13,466 bases of DNA from Bacteroidales bacterium (GCA_020860885.1 JAJBTS010000091.1:1-13466); one strand, 5' to 3'. Shown: positions 1 through 6,247, numbered from the stretch's first letter. The notes: generated by a model not told the origin, from the sequence alone. Numbers and translations are program-made.

Positions 1-99
1 ATGTACAAATATACAATTAAGTGAGTAAAAGATAATTCCAATTTTCATTTTAAATACTTTTATTAATCTAACAACTTTAATCTTATAAATAAGAACCTA

Positions 100-984
100 A
101 TGAAAAAGTCAATATCTTATTTACCTTCAACCAATCAGAATGATTTAAATTTTATAGTCGAGATTATACTTAAGAGACTAAAAAACACCGAAATGATCTT
201 TCTTTACGGAAGCTATGCCCGCAATGACTATGTAACATACGATTATATAAATAAATTAGGGGAACGACCCTTTTATAAAAGTGATTACGATGTATTAGTC
301 CTAACGAGCGGTATCTCAGAAGGTATTGCAGGGAAAGCCCTCGATAATATTGAAGACCACTACAAAAGAATAAAGATTCCGGAAAGACACCCTCTTGTAC
401 AATTTATCAACGATGATATAAAGAAATTCAACAAAGACCTGAAAGAAGGAAAATATTTTGCAACTCACATCAAACAGGAAGGTGTTCTCTTATACAACAC
501 AGGAAAACATAAACTGGCCCGCAGACGTAAACTTAATTTTGAAAAAATAAAACAGCAAGCGGAAGAATACTATAAAGAAAAATCCCTCAGAGCTTACAGC
601 TTTTTATGCGATGCACAAGGTGCATATAACAGGAAAGACTACAAACAAGCTTCTTTCCATCTCCATCAGGCCACTGAAAATTTATTTTATGCTATCCGCT
701 TAGTTTATACGCTGAAAAGCAGTAAACAACACAACCTATCCAAACTATTAAATTCGGTGAAGAAGTATTCGAATGATTTTATAAAAGTATTCCCACTAAA
801 TACTACGGATGAAAAAAGACTTTTCAATCTTATCAAATCGGCGTATGTCGACGGCAGATACAATCCGGACTTCCTGGTTACCCGGGAAGATATTGATGCC
901 CTTATTCCTAAAGTAGAATTATTGCGGGACATTACCCAACATATATGCGAGAAAAGGATCAAAGAGTATGAGGAGTTAAAGTAA
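100..984 (+). CDS. MNT-HEPN fusion: nucleotidyltransferase plus HEPN domain protein
   Basis: The 294-aa protein joins two domains. Residues about 20-125 look like a minimal (MNT, polymerase-beta fold) nucleotidyltransferase, with GSYARND at 37-43 followed by the acidic pair D62-x-D64, the usual metal-binding pattern. Residues about 145-294 look like a HEPN helical domain (FHLHQATENL at about 187-196, then QHNLSKLL). Near the C-terminus R276-x4-H281 fits the RX4-6H motif of RNase-active HEPN proteins. Separate MNT and HEPN proteins form toxin-antitoxin pairs (HepT/MntA), in which the MNT adds AMP to the HEPN toxin. Fused versions are common in Bacteroidota and their role is less clear. The ATG at 100 follows an AT-rich leader without a clear ribosome-binding site. 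The gene stands alone, convergent with the glycosyltransferase operon. The domain call is firm; toxin-antitoxin or defence function is only possible. Confidence 0.8.
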   Translation: MKKSISYLPSTNQNDLNFIVEIILKRLKNTEMIFLYGSYARNDYVTYDYINKLGERPFYKSDYDVLVLTSGISEGIAGKALDNIEDHYKRIKIPERHPLVQFINDDIKKFNKDLKEGKYFATHIKQEGVLLYNTGKHKLARRRKLNFEKIKQQAEEYYKEKSLRAYSFLCDAQGAYNRKDYKQASFHLHQATENLFYAIRLVYTLKSSKQHNLSKLLNSVKKYSNDFIKVFPLNTTDEKRLFNLIKSAYVDGRYNPDFLVTREDIDALIPKVELLRDITQHICEKRIKEYEELK

Positions 985-997
985 AAAAGTAAATTTA

Positions 998-1030
998 CGA
1001 ATTCATAGTAAGGAATACTCATTCGTTTTT
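998..1030. terminator. Possible bidirectional terminator between convergent genes
   Basis: CGAAT at 998-1002 pairs with ATTCG at 1021-1025, and an inner AGTA/TACT stem adds to it across an asymmetric bulge. On the plus strand the hairpin is followed directly by TTTTT; on the minus strand it is followed by a T-rich stretch (TAAATTTACTTTTTT). It lies in the 44-bp gap between two converging genes, where a shared terminator is expected. The stem is short and AT-rich, so this is a moderate call. Confidence 0.35.
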
Positions 1031-1874
1031 ATCCGGAAATTATCCATCTGTTTTTGTTTTCCGTAAAGAAGCTGAAATAAAAACTAAAAAACAAATCCGG
1101 ACTCATGGCTTTCTTATCCGCAAGAGAAATCAAATGCCTGTAGATTGACTCCAACTCCGGATAATCCGATTGATTTTTTTCGATTAAATATTCAATAATT
1201 TCTTTTTTTATTTTTTCAGAAGTATAATTTTGTTCTTTCTCTTTTATTTGTGAGACTTGTGTTTCGGAAATACGGTAAAACAACAACGGTTGCGATTCGA
1301 CATAAAATACGCCGTTGTTTTTAGCTATTTCAAACCATAGTTTATAATCTTCGGCATAATCATAGTGTTGATATTGTAGATGATGCTTTTCCAGAAAGTC
1401 TTTCCGGATAAGAGTGGTCGGATGGAACAAGAGATTCTGTTTCAGTAAAGCTATGACCGGATATTCTATCCGGCCATCGACTATCCGGTTGATGCTGCCG
1501 GCCTGAATACTTTCCCCAAAAAGGTTTATCCAGGTGCCGCAAACCGTGATCGAAGGTTCTTCTTCCATAATTCTATATTGTATTCTCAAACGGTCGACGT
1601 GCATGATATCGTCGGCATCCATCCGGGCAATGTATTTGCCTGTTGCATAGTGCAAGCCTTTATTCAACGAGCCGACAAAATCGTGTTCGTTTTGCAATAA
1701 AACCATTCGTTTGTCTTTGTACGATTGAATAATTTCCAGAGTACGGTCCGTGGAACCATCGTCAATAATAATAAACTCAAAATTGCGGAACGATTGTTTC
1801 AGTACGCTATCAATGGCTGCGGAAACATATTCTTCCGCATTGTATACGGGCATTACTACCGATATTTTATTCAT
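1029..1874 (-). CDS. Glycosyltransferase family 2 (GT-A fold)
   Basis: The 281-aa cytoplasmic glycosyltransferase should move a sugar from a nucleotide-sugar donor to an unidentified acceptor. The GT2 motifs are intact: VVMPVYNAEEY at 6-16, the nucleotide-binding IDDGSTD at 37-43, the metal-binding DADD at 86-89, HPTTLIRK at 151-158, and the E175-D176 'ED' pair expected to hold the catalytic base. No transmembrane segment is evident; the C-terminus has an aromatic stretch (FFSFYFSFF) that might touch the membrane. It is the last gene of the five-gene minus-strand run, starting 6 bp after the upstream glycosyltransferase stop, so it is almost surely co-transcribed with it. It resembles capsule or LPS GT2 enzymes, but the neighbours are a double-glycine-leader gene and a LanC-like gene rather than polysaccharide genes. 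The acceptor could be a peptide or protein (inference). Confidence 0.9.
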   Translation of the reverse strand: MNKISVVMPVYNAEEYVSAAIDSVLKQSFRNFEFIIIDDGSTDRTLEIIQSYKDKRMVLLQNEHDFVGSLNKGLHYATGKYIARMDADDIMHVDRLRIQYRIMEEEPSITVCGTWINLFGESIQAGSINRIVDGRIEYPVIALLKQNLLFHPTTLIRKDFLEKHHLQYQHYDYAEDYKLWFEIAKNNGVFYVESQPLLFYRISETQVSQIKEKEQNYTSEKIKKEIIEYLIEKNQSDYPELESIYRHLISLADKKAMSPDLFFSFYFSFFTENKNRWIISG

Positions 1875-1880
1875 AAAAAT

Positions 1881-3140
1881 TTAATAATTTGTACATTCTT
1901 CATAAACCTCCATCATCTCCCGCATCATTCGTCCGGAAGTAAACTTTTCTTCGTACAACTTCCGGGCGTTTTTACCTAATTTTCTCCTCAACTCTTCGTT
2001 TTCTATCAGTTGAATTATTTTTTCAGCAAGGCTGTCCGTATCGACTTTTAATCCGAATACTTTCGAAAAAACCGTATTTACTTTTAAGGCGTTAACAGTA
2101 TCTTCAAACATTTCATCCAGACCGTCGACAGCTGTTGTAACGACCGGCAGACCGAACATCGCCATTTCTATGGCTACGTAACTGCATTGTTCCTGGATAG
2201 AAGCAATTATTCCTATATCATTTTCCGAATACTGTTTTTTTAAATCCTCAAAAGGAATTCTACCTAAGAGATTAACAGACAGATCACTAAAGTCTGTTTC
2301 TATTTTCTTTTTGAATTCCGGAGAACAGGCTCCGGCTACATTCAAGATTACCTTATAGTTTCTAAGCTGCACTTTCCGTAAAGCTTCCAGGATATAAAAG
2401 ATGCCTTTACTTTTCGAAAGCACTCCCACATAGAGGCAATTAAAAACTTCCCTCTTATTTTTCTGTCTTCTTGCAGCAGGCGACCCTTTGTTGCAATCGT
2501 ATAATCCGTTCGGGATAACGGCTATTTTACCAGGATCGATCTCCATCGTTTGTACAAGAAACTGTTTGGCACAACCGGTTACGGTTACCACTTTATCGCT
2601 GGCAGAATAGGCATCGTATTCGCAGTTATTGGTAAGAAAAAAATCTTTTCCCAATGTTTTATTCGTATTCAGATAACTCTCGGTGTAAAGCGTATTGAAC
2701 TTCTTTTTATGGGTATTAAACGAACTTTTCCAGGGGATACAATGCAGATGTGTAATAATTTTGCATGGAACCTGCTCTTTTATATACAAAGCCAGATCGA
2801 TTAAATTCAGATAATGTATATGCAGAACCGATATTGCGTTTTTATCGAAAATCCACTTCAGCTGTTCAAAAACATAAGTATTGTATTTGCGTATCCAATA
2901 TCGTTCGTGAATAATTTCGCCGCAATCCAAAGGAAACGGAACGACGATTTCGGTATAGCCTTCCTTTTCTGTCTGTTCGGCAAACAGCAGGGACGGGTTG
3001 CGCATCAATTCTATTTTATAAACACGGATATCTTCCGTGTGAAATTTTATTTCGTTCAATAAAGCATCTATATAACGGTCTACTCCGGAAGTAGCGTTGA
3101 CATTGGTAATATTAAGCAGGTATAGATTTGTTTTTTTCAT
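1881..3140 (-). CDS. Glycosyltransferase, GT-B fold (GT4-like), GG-Bacteroidales peptide-system type
   Basis: The 419-aa protein has a GT4-like layout. The N-terminal Rossmann half has SGVDRY at 18-23, HIHYLN at about 107-112 and HLHCIPWK at 131-138; the linker has VIPNG at 208-212; the donor-binding half has YVGVLSKSKG at 237-246 and the EX7E pair E317/E325 before GLPVVTTAVDG. All elements of a working retaining enzyme are visible. From memory, NCBIfam holds a glycosyltransferase model named for the 'GG-Bacteroidales peptide system', and the HLHCIPWK-type segment and genomic setting fit it; this should be tested by HMM. The gene lies 55 bp downstream of the LanC-like gene and 6 bp upstream of the GT2 gene. 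The acceptor is unknown: a modified peptide, the exported protein of the cluster, or a surface glycan are all possible. Confidence 0.85.
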   Translation of the reverse strand: MKKTNLYLLNITNVNATSGVDRYIDALLNEIKFHTEDIRVYKIELMRNPSLLFAEQTEKEGYTEIVVPFPLDCGEIIHERYWIRKYNTYVFEQLKWIFDKNAISVLHIHYLNLIDLALYIKEQVPCKIITHLHCIPWKSSFNTHKKKFNTLYTESYLNTNKTLGKDFFLTNNCEYDAYSASDKVVTVTGCAKQFLVQTMEIDPGKIAVIPNGLYDCNKGSPAARRQKNKREVFNCLYVGVLSKSKGIFYILEALRKVQLRNYKVILNVAGACSPEFKKKIETDFSDLSVNLLGRIPFEDLKKQYSENDIGIIASIQEQCSYVAIEMAMFGLPVVTTAVDGLDEMFEDTVNALKVNTVFSKVFGLKVDTDSLAEKIIQLIENEELRRKLGKNARKLYEEKFTSGRMMREMMEVYEECTNY

Positions 3141-3195
3141 GAGATTACATAAAGGTTAACTTTCTGCATTATCAAAGCTTAACGGGATTGCAGAG

Positions 3196-4206
3196 CTAAA
3201 GCTGAAGTACAGAAATAAACCGTGCAGCTTCTTTTCCTTCCTTCTTCAAATTTGTATATACAGCGTAAAGCAAGAACCGTGCAATACCCGCTTCGTAGGC
3301 AGGAATAAACTTATTCGGCGGAATTTTCCGTAATAAGTTTTTCTGCAAATCTTTCAAATCCGGAACAAACAAATCTTTTTCCAACAAAGCCATGTATGAC
3401 TTGTATTTTCCGGGATTCTGATGGAACAAATACAATAAGTCGATTTGCGCTGCCAAAGGAAATTGATCCGGGTGATTTTTTATATTTTGCAAAGCCCTGC
3501 TTTTGTTGGCTTTTATTATTTTATCCATGAATCCGCAATTTTCTATTTGTTTCTGTTCTATCAATCGTTCCAGATAAAAAGCAATTTCGAAACGGCTTGC
3601 AAACTTGTTTTTTTGATACAAACCGGCATATTCCCGAACTAAAGACTCCGATACCGGATAACGATGGTTGGAAACCATTCGCAGGTAATCCATAAAGTCG
3701 GTCAGAAATTGAAATTTTGATATTTCAGGGTTACGGATCTGTTGCTTCAGAGACTCTTCTTTCGCCTTCCTGATCTTAAGAATGCACTCATAAACCTCAT
3801 TCTCGTGAGTGGCTTCGTACAACAATGCCAGGAAATGAATGTGAGGAAACAGTTTTTCACAAAGAGTGGTTTCTTTCTTCACGACGGAAACAATTCTTTT
3901 TGCATATTCTCCGAATAGTTCATCGAAACTTGCATCAATAAACTGATTTTGTATCAGGTAAAGCAACACAAAACCGATTCCGGATATTCCATTCTCGAAA
4001 GTAAGATCGTCTTCGTTCTCGCCCAGCACCAGCGATTCCTGAAGTAATTCGAAAGCATGTTCTTCTATACTTTCATCCTGCAAATACCTGGCTGTTTCGA
4101 ACAAGGACAACGAAAGTCCTGCCTTGCCATTGTATATACCGATACTTTTAAGGGAATAAGCGTTGTAGAGAAGATAGGACGTAAGATTGTAAAGGGTCTT
4201 TTGCAC
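3196..4206 (-). CDS. LanC-like protein, probably lacking the zinc site
   Basis: The 336-aa protein resembles the alpha/alpha-barrel of lanthionine synthetase C (LanC-like) proteins. It has the Gly-rich repeats GIYNGKAGLSLSLF at 23-36 and ENGISGIGFVLLYL at 71-84, each followed by a helix, and a last repeat near AYEAGIARFLLYAV at 303-316. True LanC cyclases bind zinc through one Cys and a Cys-His pair near the C-terminus. Here the only cysteines are C116, C141 and C224, and there is no Cys-His pair, so a cyclase role is doubtful. The protein is also somewhat shorter than typical LanC. Only 55 bp follow before the next gene, so no lost C-terminal fragment sits downstream. It lies 36 bp after the double-glycine-leader gene, which links it to that product as scaffold, chaperone or immunity factor (inference). 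Family membership is fairly confident; the function is not known. Confidence 0.7.
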   Translation of the reverse strand: MQKTLYNLTSYLLYNAYSLKSIGIYNGKAGLSLSLFETARYLQDESIEEHAFELLQESLVLGENEDDLTFENGISGIGFVLLYLIQNQFIDASFDELFGEYAKRIVSVVKKETTLCEKLFPHIHFLALLYEATHENEVYECILKIRKAKEESLKQQIRNPEISKFQFLTDFMDYLRMVSNHRYPVSESLVREYAGLYQKNKFASRFEIAFYLERLIEQKQIENCGFMDKIIKANKSRALQNIKNHPDQFPLAAQIDLLYLFHQNPGKYKSYMALLEKDLFVPDLKDLQKNLLRKIPPNKFIPAYEAGIARFLLYAVYTNLKKEGKEAARFISVLQL

Positions 4207-4242
4207 AGGATCAGTTAGTCATCGTATTTATCTTTTATCTTC

Positions 4243-4854
4243 TCAATACATATTGCCGGTATCGTCCAAGTTGCCGGTATCATCGTTGCAATTCATCTTA
4301 ACACTCCAAAATCCTTTAACGTCGGATATACTTATAGTACCGCTTTTTTTATTGGATGGATCCTGATAAACGATGGAAATATCTTTAAGATTTCCATTTT
4401 CATCTCTAATATAACTCACATCTGTTCCAACTACAAAATGGCCGATACCTCGTCTATCCGTATCAATAGCCATAATGACTGATTCGTTCTTATTGTTAGG
4501 ATTCAGTGAGTTCAACATATCATTAAGACCACCCTCCGCAATTGGAGGATAATTCTTTATTTGAAGATTTTCAGAATCACTATAACCTCTCTTAAAACCT
4601 ACATCAACCCCTCTGCGATTCCGGGGATCCATTGCTCCTCCTCTATAGGAAAGGTTATCCACATATTCTGTGTAATAGCTTTGCGCATCTCTATTATTGC
4701 ACCCTTGTAGTTCATTGACAAGCTCCAAACAATCAAAGAGGCATCCCCAATCATTATTAAAATATCCTCCCCGAATCTTTTCAAGCTTATTTCTTTCCAA
4801 TACGGAGAGTTCATTTCTCATAGATTCCAAAGTAACTTTACTCATTTTTTTCAT
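4243..4854 (-). CDS. Double-glycine-leader protein with papain/C39-like Cys-His-Asp domain
   Basis: The 203-aa product has two parts. Residues 1-30 form a classic double-glycine leader: hydrophobic L19 (-12), L24 (-7) and I27 (-4) before G29-G30. Such leaders are normally cut by the C39 peptidase domain of a peptidase-containing ABC transporter during export. The remaining 173 residues are too long for an ordinary peptide and look like a papain-like fold. WGC places C38 at the start of a helix, GHFVVGTDV at 138-146 offers H139, and YQDPSNKK at 163-170 offers D165, the order and context seen in C39-like cysteine peptidases. C42, C52 and C189 are further cysteines. The ATG at 4854 is preferred because it gives the full leader; Met4 is an alternative. 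It is the second gene of the five-gene run. It could be an exported peptidase or toxin, a modified substrate, or an inactive papain-like protein. The leader is well supported and the fold is a motif-level inference. Confidence 0.75.
   Translation of the reverse strand: MKKMSKVTLESMRNELSVLERNKLEKIRGGYFNNDWGCLFDCLELVNELQGCNNRDAQSYYTEYVDNLSYRGGAMDPRNRRGVDVGFKRGYSDSENLQIKNYPPIAEGGLNDMLNSLNPNNKNESVIMAIDTDRRGIGHFVVGTDVSYIRDENGNLKDISIVYQDPSNKKSGTISISDVKGFWSVKMNCNDDTGNLDDTGNMY
4253..4285 (-). repeat. 18-bp tandem duplication at the 3' end of the leader-protein gene
   Basis: TTGCCGGTATC occurs at 4253-4263 and again at 4271-4281, giving an 18-bp period. In the protein it duplicates the acidic unit DDTGN(L/M) at the C-terminus (residues 191-202), so the reading frame is kept. 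It is probably a replication-slippage duplication in a flexible tail. Confidence 0.8.
4765..4854 (-). other. Double-glycine leader peptide (30 residues)
   Basis: This stretch codes for residues 1-30 of the cluster's exported protein. It ends in KIRGG, with Leu/Leu/Ile at -12/-7/-4 relative to the predicted cut after G30. The mature protein would begin at Tyr31, only seven residues before Cys38. No transporter with a C39 domain is encoded in the window, so the processing enzyme must be elsewhere. Confidence 0.8.
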
Positions 4855-4878
4855 AACATTTTAATTTTAAATTAATAA

Positions 4879-5667
4879 TTAAAGATAAATATACGGCAAC
4901 TTTTCTTTCTCCTCTTGAATCGTATCCAGATAGGTTTTCAGATATTGAGAAGGTTCAAAAATAAGTTTATATCCTCCCAAGAGTAAAGGTGAATCCTCAG
5001 GAGTTGGTTCGGGCACATATAAATACGACACTTTTTTAGACCTCATCTTTAATAAGAAAGAGAACATTCTATCCAGACCAATGTATATCTTTGCAGTAGG
5101 CAATCTATAATTGTCCGCATCTCCTTTTCTTCCAAAACGATAGTATACACCCAATATATAAGACGCTATTTCTTCATCCGTATGAAATATGTCTTCTTTT
5201 AATGCACCTGTCTTTTCATCAAAAAAACTCCGTTTTATTTCCATCAGTTCCGGGGAATAAATACCAATATATCCATATTCTTCCTGTTTCACTGTTACGG
5301 ATATATTTAGTGTTTGCTTGAGGTATGTTTGAAGGTATTCCACCAAAGGTTCTTCTTCTTCCTTTCTATAATAATCTACTTTATCTCCTTGTAAAGGGTT
5401 CTTCTTTTGTGGAAGAGGATTGAGGGTTCCGAGAAAGAAATACTCGGGAACAATAACCGGAGTAAAATCTGCAAAGAACCTCTCGCCTCTCTTCCCGGTA
5501 ATAAAGTGTTCGGGAAGAGTACCGGAGGTATAAATATAGTTTTCATAAGAAGAATCTACTATTGGAAGATCGGAATTATCCTCATATCCTTTGATGAACG
5601 GATTATTTTGTGCACTTACATCGAAACAACAGATCAGAATACAAAAAATAAACAATAGGTTTTTCAT
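4879..5667 (-). CDS. Secreted/periplasmic protein of unknown function heading the cluster
   Basis: This is a 262-aa protein of a family I do not recognise. Residues 1-20 form a clear Sec signal peptide (a Lys near the start, the hydrophobic core LLFIFCILICC, then cleavage after SAQ), so the mature protein should be periplasmic or secreted. The two Cys inside the core do not match a lipobox. The mature part is mixed alpha/beta, rich in Tyr, Glu and Lys, with no other hydrophobic helix, no obvious catalytic motif, no cysteine, and no C-terminal type IX secretion domain that I can see. It is the first gene of the minus-strand run and ends 24 bp before the double-glycine-leader gene, so the two are likely co-translated partners. 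Candidate roles are an inhibitor or immunity protein for the exported papain-like protein, or its delivery partner. Both are inferred from position only. CCCGGTGA just upstream of the ATG may be a weak ribosome-binding site. Confidence 0.75.
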   Translation of the reverse strand: MKNLLFIFCILICCFDVSAQNNPFIKGYEDNSDLPIVDSSYENYIYTSGTLPEHFITGKRGERFFADFTPVIVPEYFFLGTLNPLPQKKNPLQGDKVDYYRKEEEEPLVEYLQTYLKQTLNISVTVKQEEYGYIGIYSPELMEIKRSFFDEKTGALKEDIFHTDEEIASYILGVYYRFGRKGDADNYRLPTAKIYIGLDRMFSFLLKMRSKKVSYLYVPEPTPEDSPLLLGGYKLIFEPSQYLKTYLDTIQEEKEKLPYIYL

Positions 5668-5764
5668 GATTCACCGGGTTTTTAATTTATAATTATTTTC
5701 CTCTTATTTCTGTAGAACTTATAATTCCTTTTTATCTAATTAGTAAAGCAAAACCACGCCTTTT

Positions 5765-5857
5765 ATGGAAGAGCATGAGATTGACGGTCAAACAATAACT
5801 ACAAATGTGAATAAAAAATCAGAATTTAACAAATATTTAGTGGAGAATATGAAATAA
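5765..5857 (+). CDS. Doubtful 30-codon small ORF
   Basis: An ATG at 5765 opens 30 codons ending in TAA at 5855-5857. The peptide begins MEEHEIDGQT and ends YLVENMK. It is hydrophilic with balanced charge, a composition plausible for a real peptide or a gene remnant. Against it: there is no ribosome-binding site or clear promoter, an in-frame stop lies at 5744, and it overlaps the candidate promoter of the opposite-strand cluster. The rest of 5668-5956 shows no other gene. Listed mainly so that this geneless stretch is described. Confidence 0.15.
   Translation: MEEHEIDGQTITTNVNKKSEFNKYLVENMK
5802..5833 (-). promoter_or_regulatory. Candidate promoter for the five-gene cluster
   Basis: Reading the minus strand, TTTG (5833-5830) is followed after 20 nt by CACATTTG (5809-5802), one mismatch from the Bacteroidota -7 box TAnnTTTG. 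A second, overlapping option is TTTG at 5863-5860, a 22-nt gap, then AATATTTG at 5837-5830. Either would give a leader of more than 100 nt before the start at 5667. Neither is a perfect match and the region is AT-rich, so chance matches are likely. Confidence 0.3.
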
Positions 5858-5956
5858 AGCAAATAAAAATATAAACAGAAGAAAGTCGCTCCTTATTATT
5901 TTTCTAAGTATGGAAAGAATATGTTTTAAACCTAAATATCATTTAATTAGAGAAAT

Positions 5957-5998
5957 AAAAAAAGAGGACTTTCTGATAAATATCAAAAAGCCCTCTTT
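5957..5998 (-). terminator. Rho-independent terminator of the tRNA unit
   Basis: On the minus strand AAAGAGG and CCTCTTT form a 7-bp stem, extended after one mismatch by four more pairs, around a loop of about 14 nt. It is followed by TTTTTTTATTT. It begins 2 nt past the 3' end of tRNA-Leu, so it ends the tRNA-Gly/tRNA-Leu transcript and should insulate the downstream cluster from it. Confidence 0.85.
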
Positions 5999-5999
5999 G

Positions 6000-6083
6000 T
6001 ACTCGGAGCGGGACTTGAACCCGCACAACCGTAATGGTCACAAGATTTTAAGTCTTGCGTGTCTACCATTCCACCATCCGAGC
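6000..6083 (-). tRNA. tRNA-Leu (anticodon UAA)
   Basis: This is an 84-nt class II tRNA. The acceptor arm GCTCGGA pairs with TCCGAGT (G-U at position 1), with discriminator A73. The anticodon stem CAAGA/TCTTG encloses the loop CTTAAAA, giving anticodon TAA for UUA codons. A long variable arm (GACC..GGTT) and the T-arm GCGGG-TTCAAGT-CCCGC follow. CCA is not encoded (the next bases are CAA), so it must be added enzymatically. It is the second gene of a two-tRNA transcript, 30 nt after tRNA-Gly. Confidence 0.95.
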
Positions 6084-6113
6084 AGACCATTTTTTAGTTT
6101 TTTAAAGAACCGG

Positions 6114-6186
6114 AGCGAAAGACGGGACTCGAACCCGCGACCCTAACCTTGGCAAGGTTATGCTCTACCAACTGAGCTACTTTCGC
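6114..6186 (-). tRNA. tRNA-Gly (anticodon GCC)
   Basis: This 73-nt cloverleaf has the acceptor arm GCGAAAG/CTTTCGC with U73, as usual for bacterial tRNA-Gly. The D-arm sequence is AGCTCAGTTGGTAGAGC. The anticodon stem TAACC/GGTTA encloses TTGCCAA, giving GCC, which reads GGC and GGU. The T-arm is CGGG-TTCGAGT-CCCG. The 3' flank reads CCG, so CCA is not encoded. It is the first gene after a consensus promoter. Confidence 0.95.
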
Positions 6187-6198
6187 GTTTTGCGTGTG

Positions 6199-6229
6199 CA
6201 AAGATAATATCAATTTCTTTTTTTACAAA
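6199..6229 (-). promoter_or_regulatory. Consensus Bacteroidota promoter for the tRNA-Gly/tRNA-Leu unit
   Basis: The minus strand reads TTTG (6229-6226), exactly 19 nt, then TATCTTTG (6206-6199). This fully matches the primary-sigma promoter of Bacteroidota (TTTG, 19-21 nt, TAnnTTTG). The -7 box lies 12 nt before the tRNA-Gly 5' end, leaving a very short leader as expected for a tRNA transcript. It sits in the 61-bp gap after the ABC transporter stop, so the tRNAs do not depend on readthrough. Confidence 0.85.
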
Positions 6230-6247
6230 TCTTTTTGGCAAGAAAAA

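Noticed and set aside
1..24. A 7-codon ORF starting at base 1 (ATG TAC AAA ... TGA)
   Set aside because: Too short, without context, and at the window edge.
1029..3140. Capsule or O-antigen locus, suggested by two adjacent glycosyltransferases
   Set aside because: No nucleotide-sugar synthesis, flippase or polymerase genes are present; the adjacent genes are LanC-like and leader-peptide genes.
4599..4814. A 71-codon ORF overlapping the leader-protein gene on the same strand in another frame
   Set aside because: It is a frame shadow; the main frame carries a clear double-glycine leader and a continuous domain.
4852..4859. ATG TTA TGA mini-ORF overlapping the start codon of the leader-protein gene
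   Set aside because: It could act in start-stop coupling, but such a short overlap is expected by chance in AT-rich sequence.
5910..6146. A 78-codon plus-strand ORF containing SERDLNPHN and RRDSNPRP
   Set aside because: It runs antisense through both tRNA genes; these peptide strings are the familiar false translation of tRNA T-arms.
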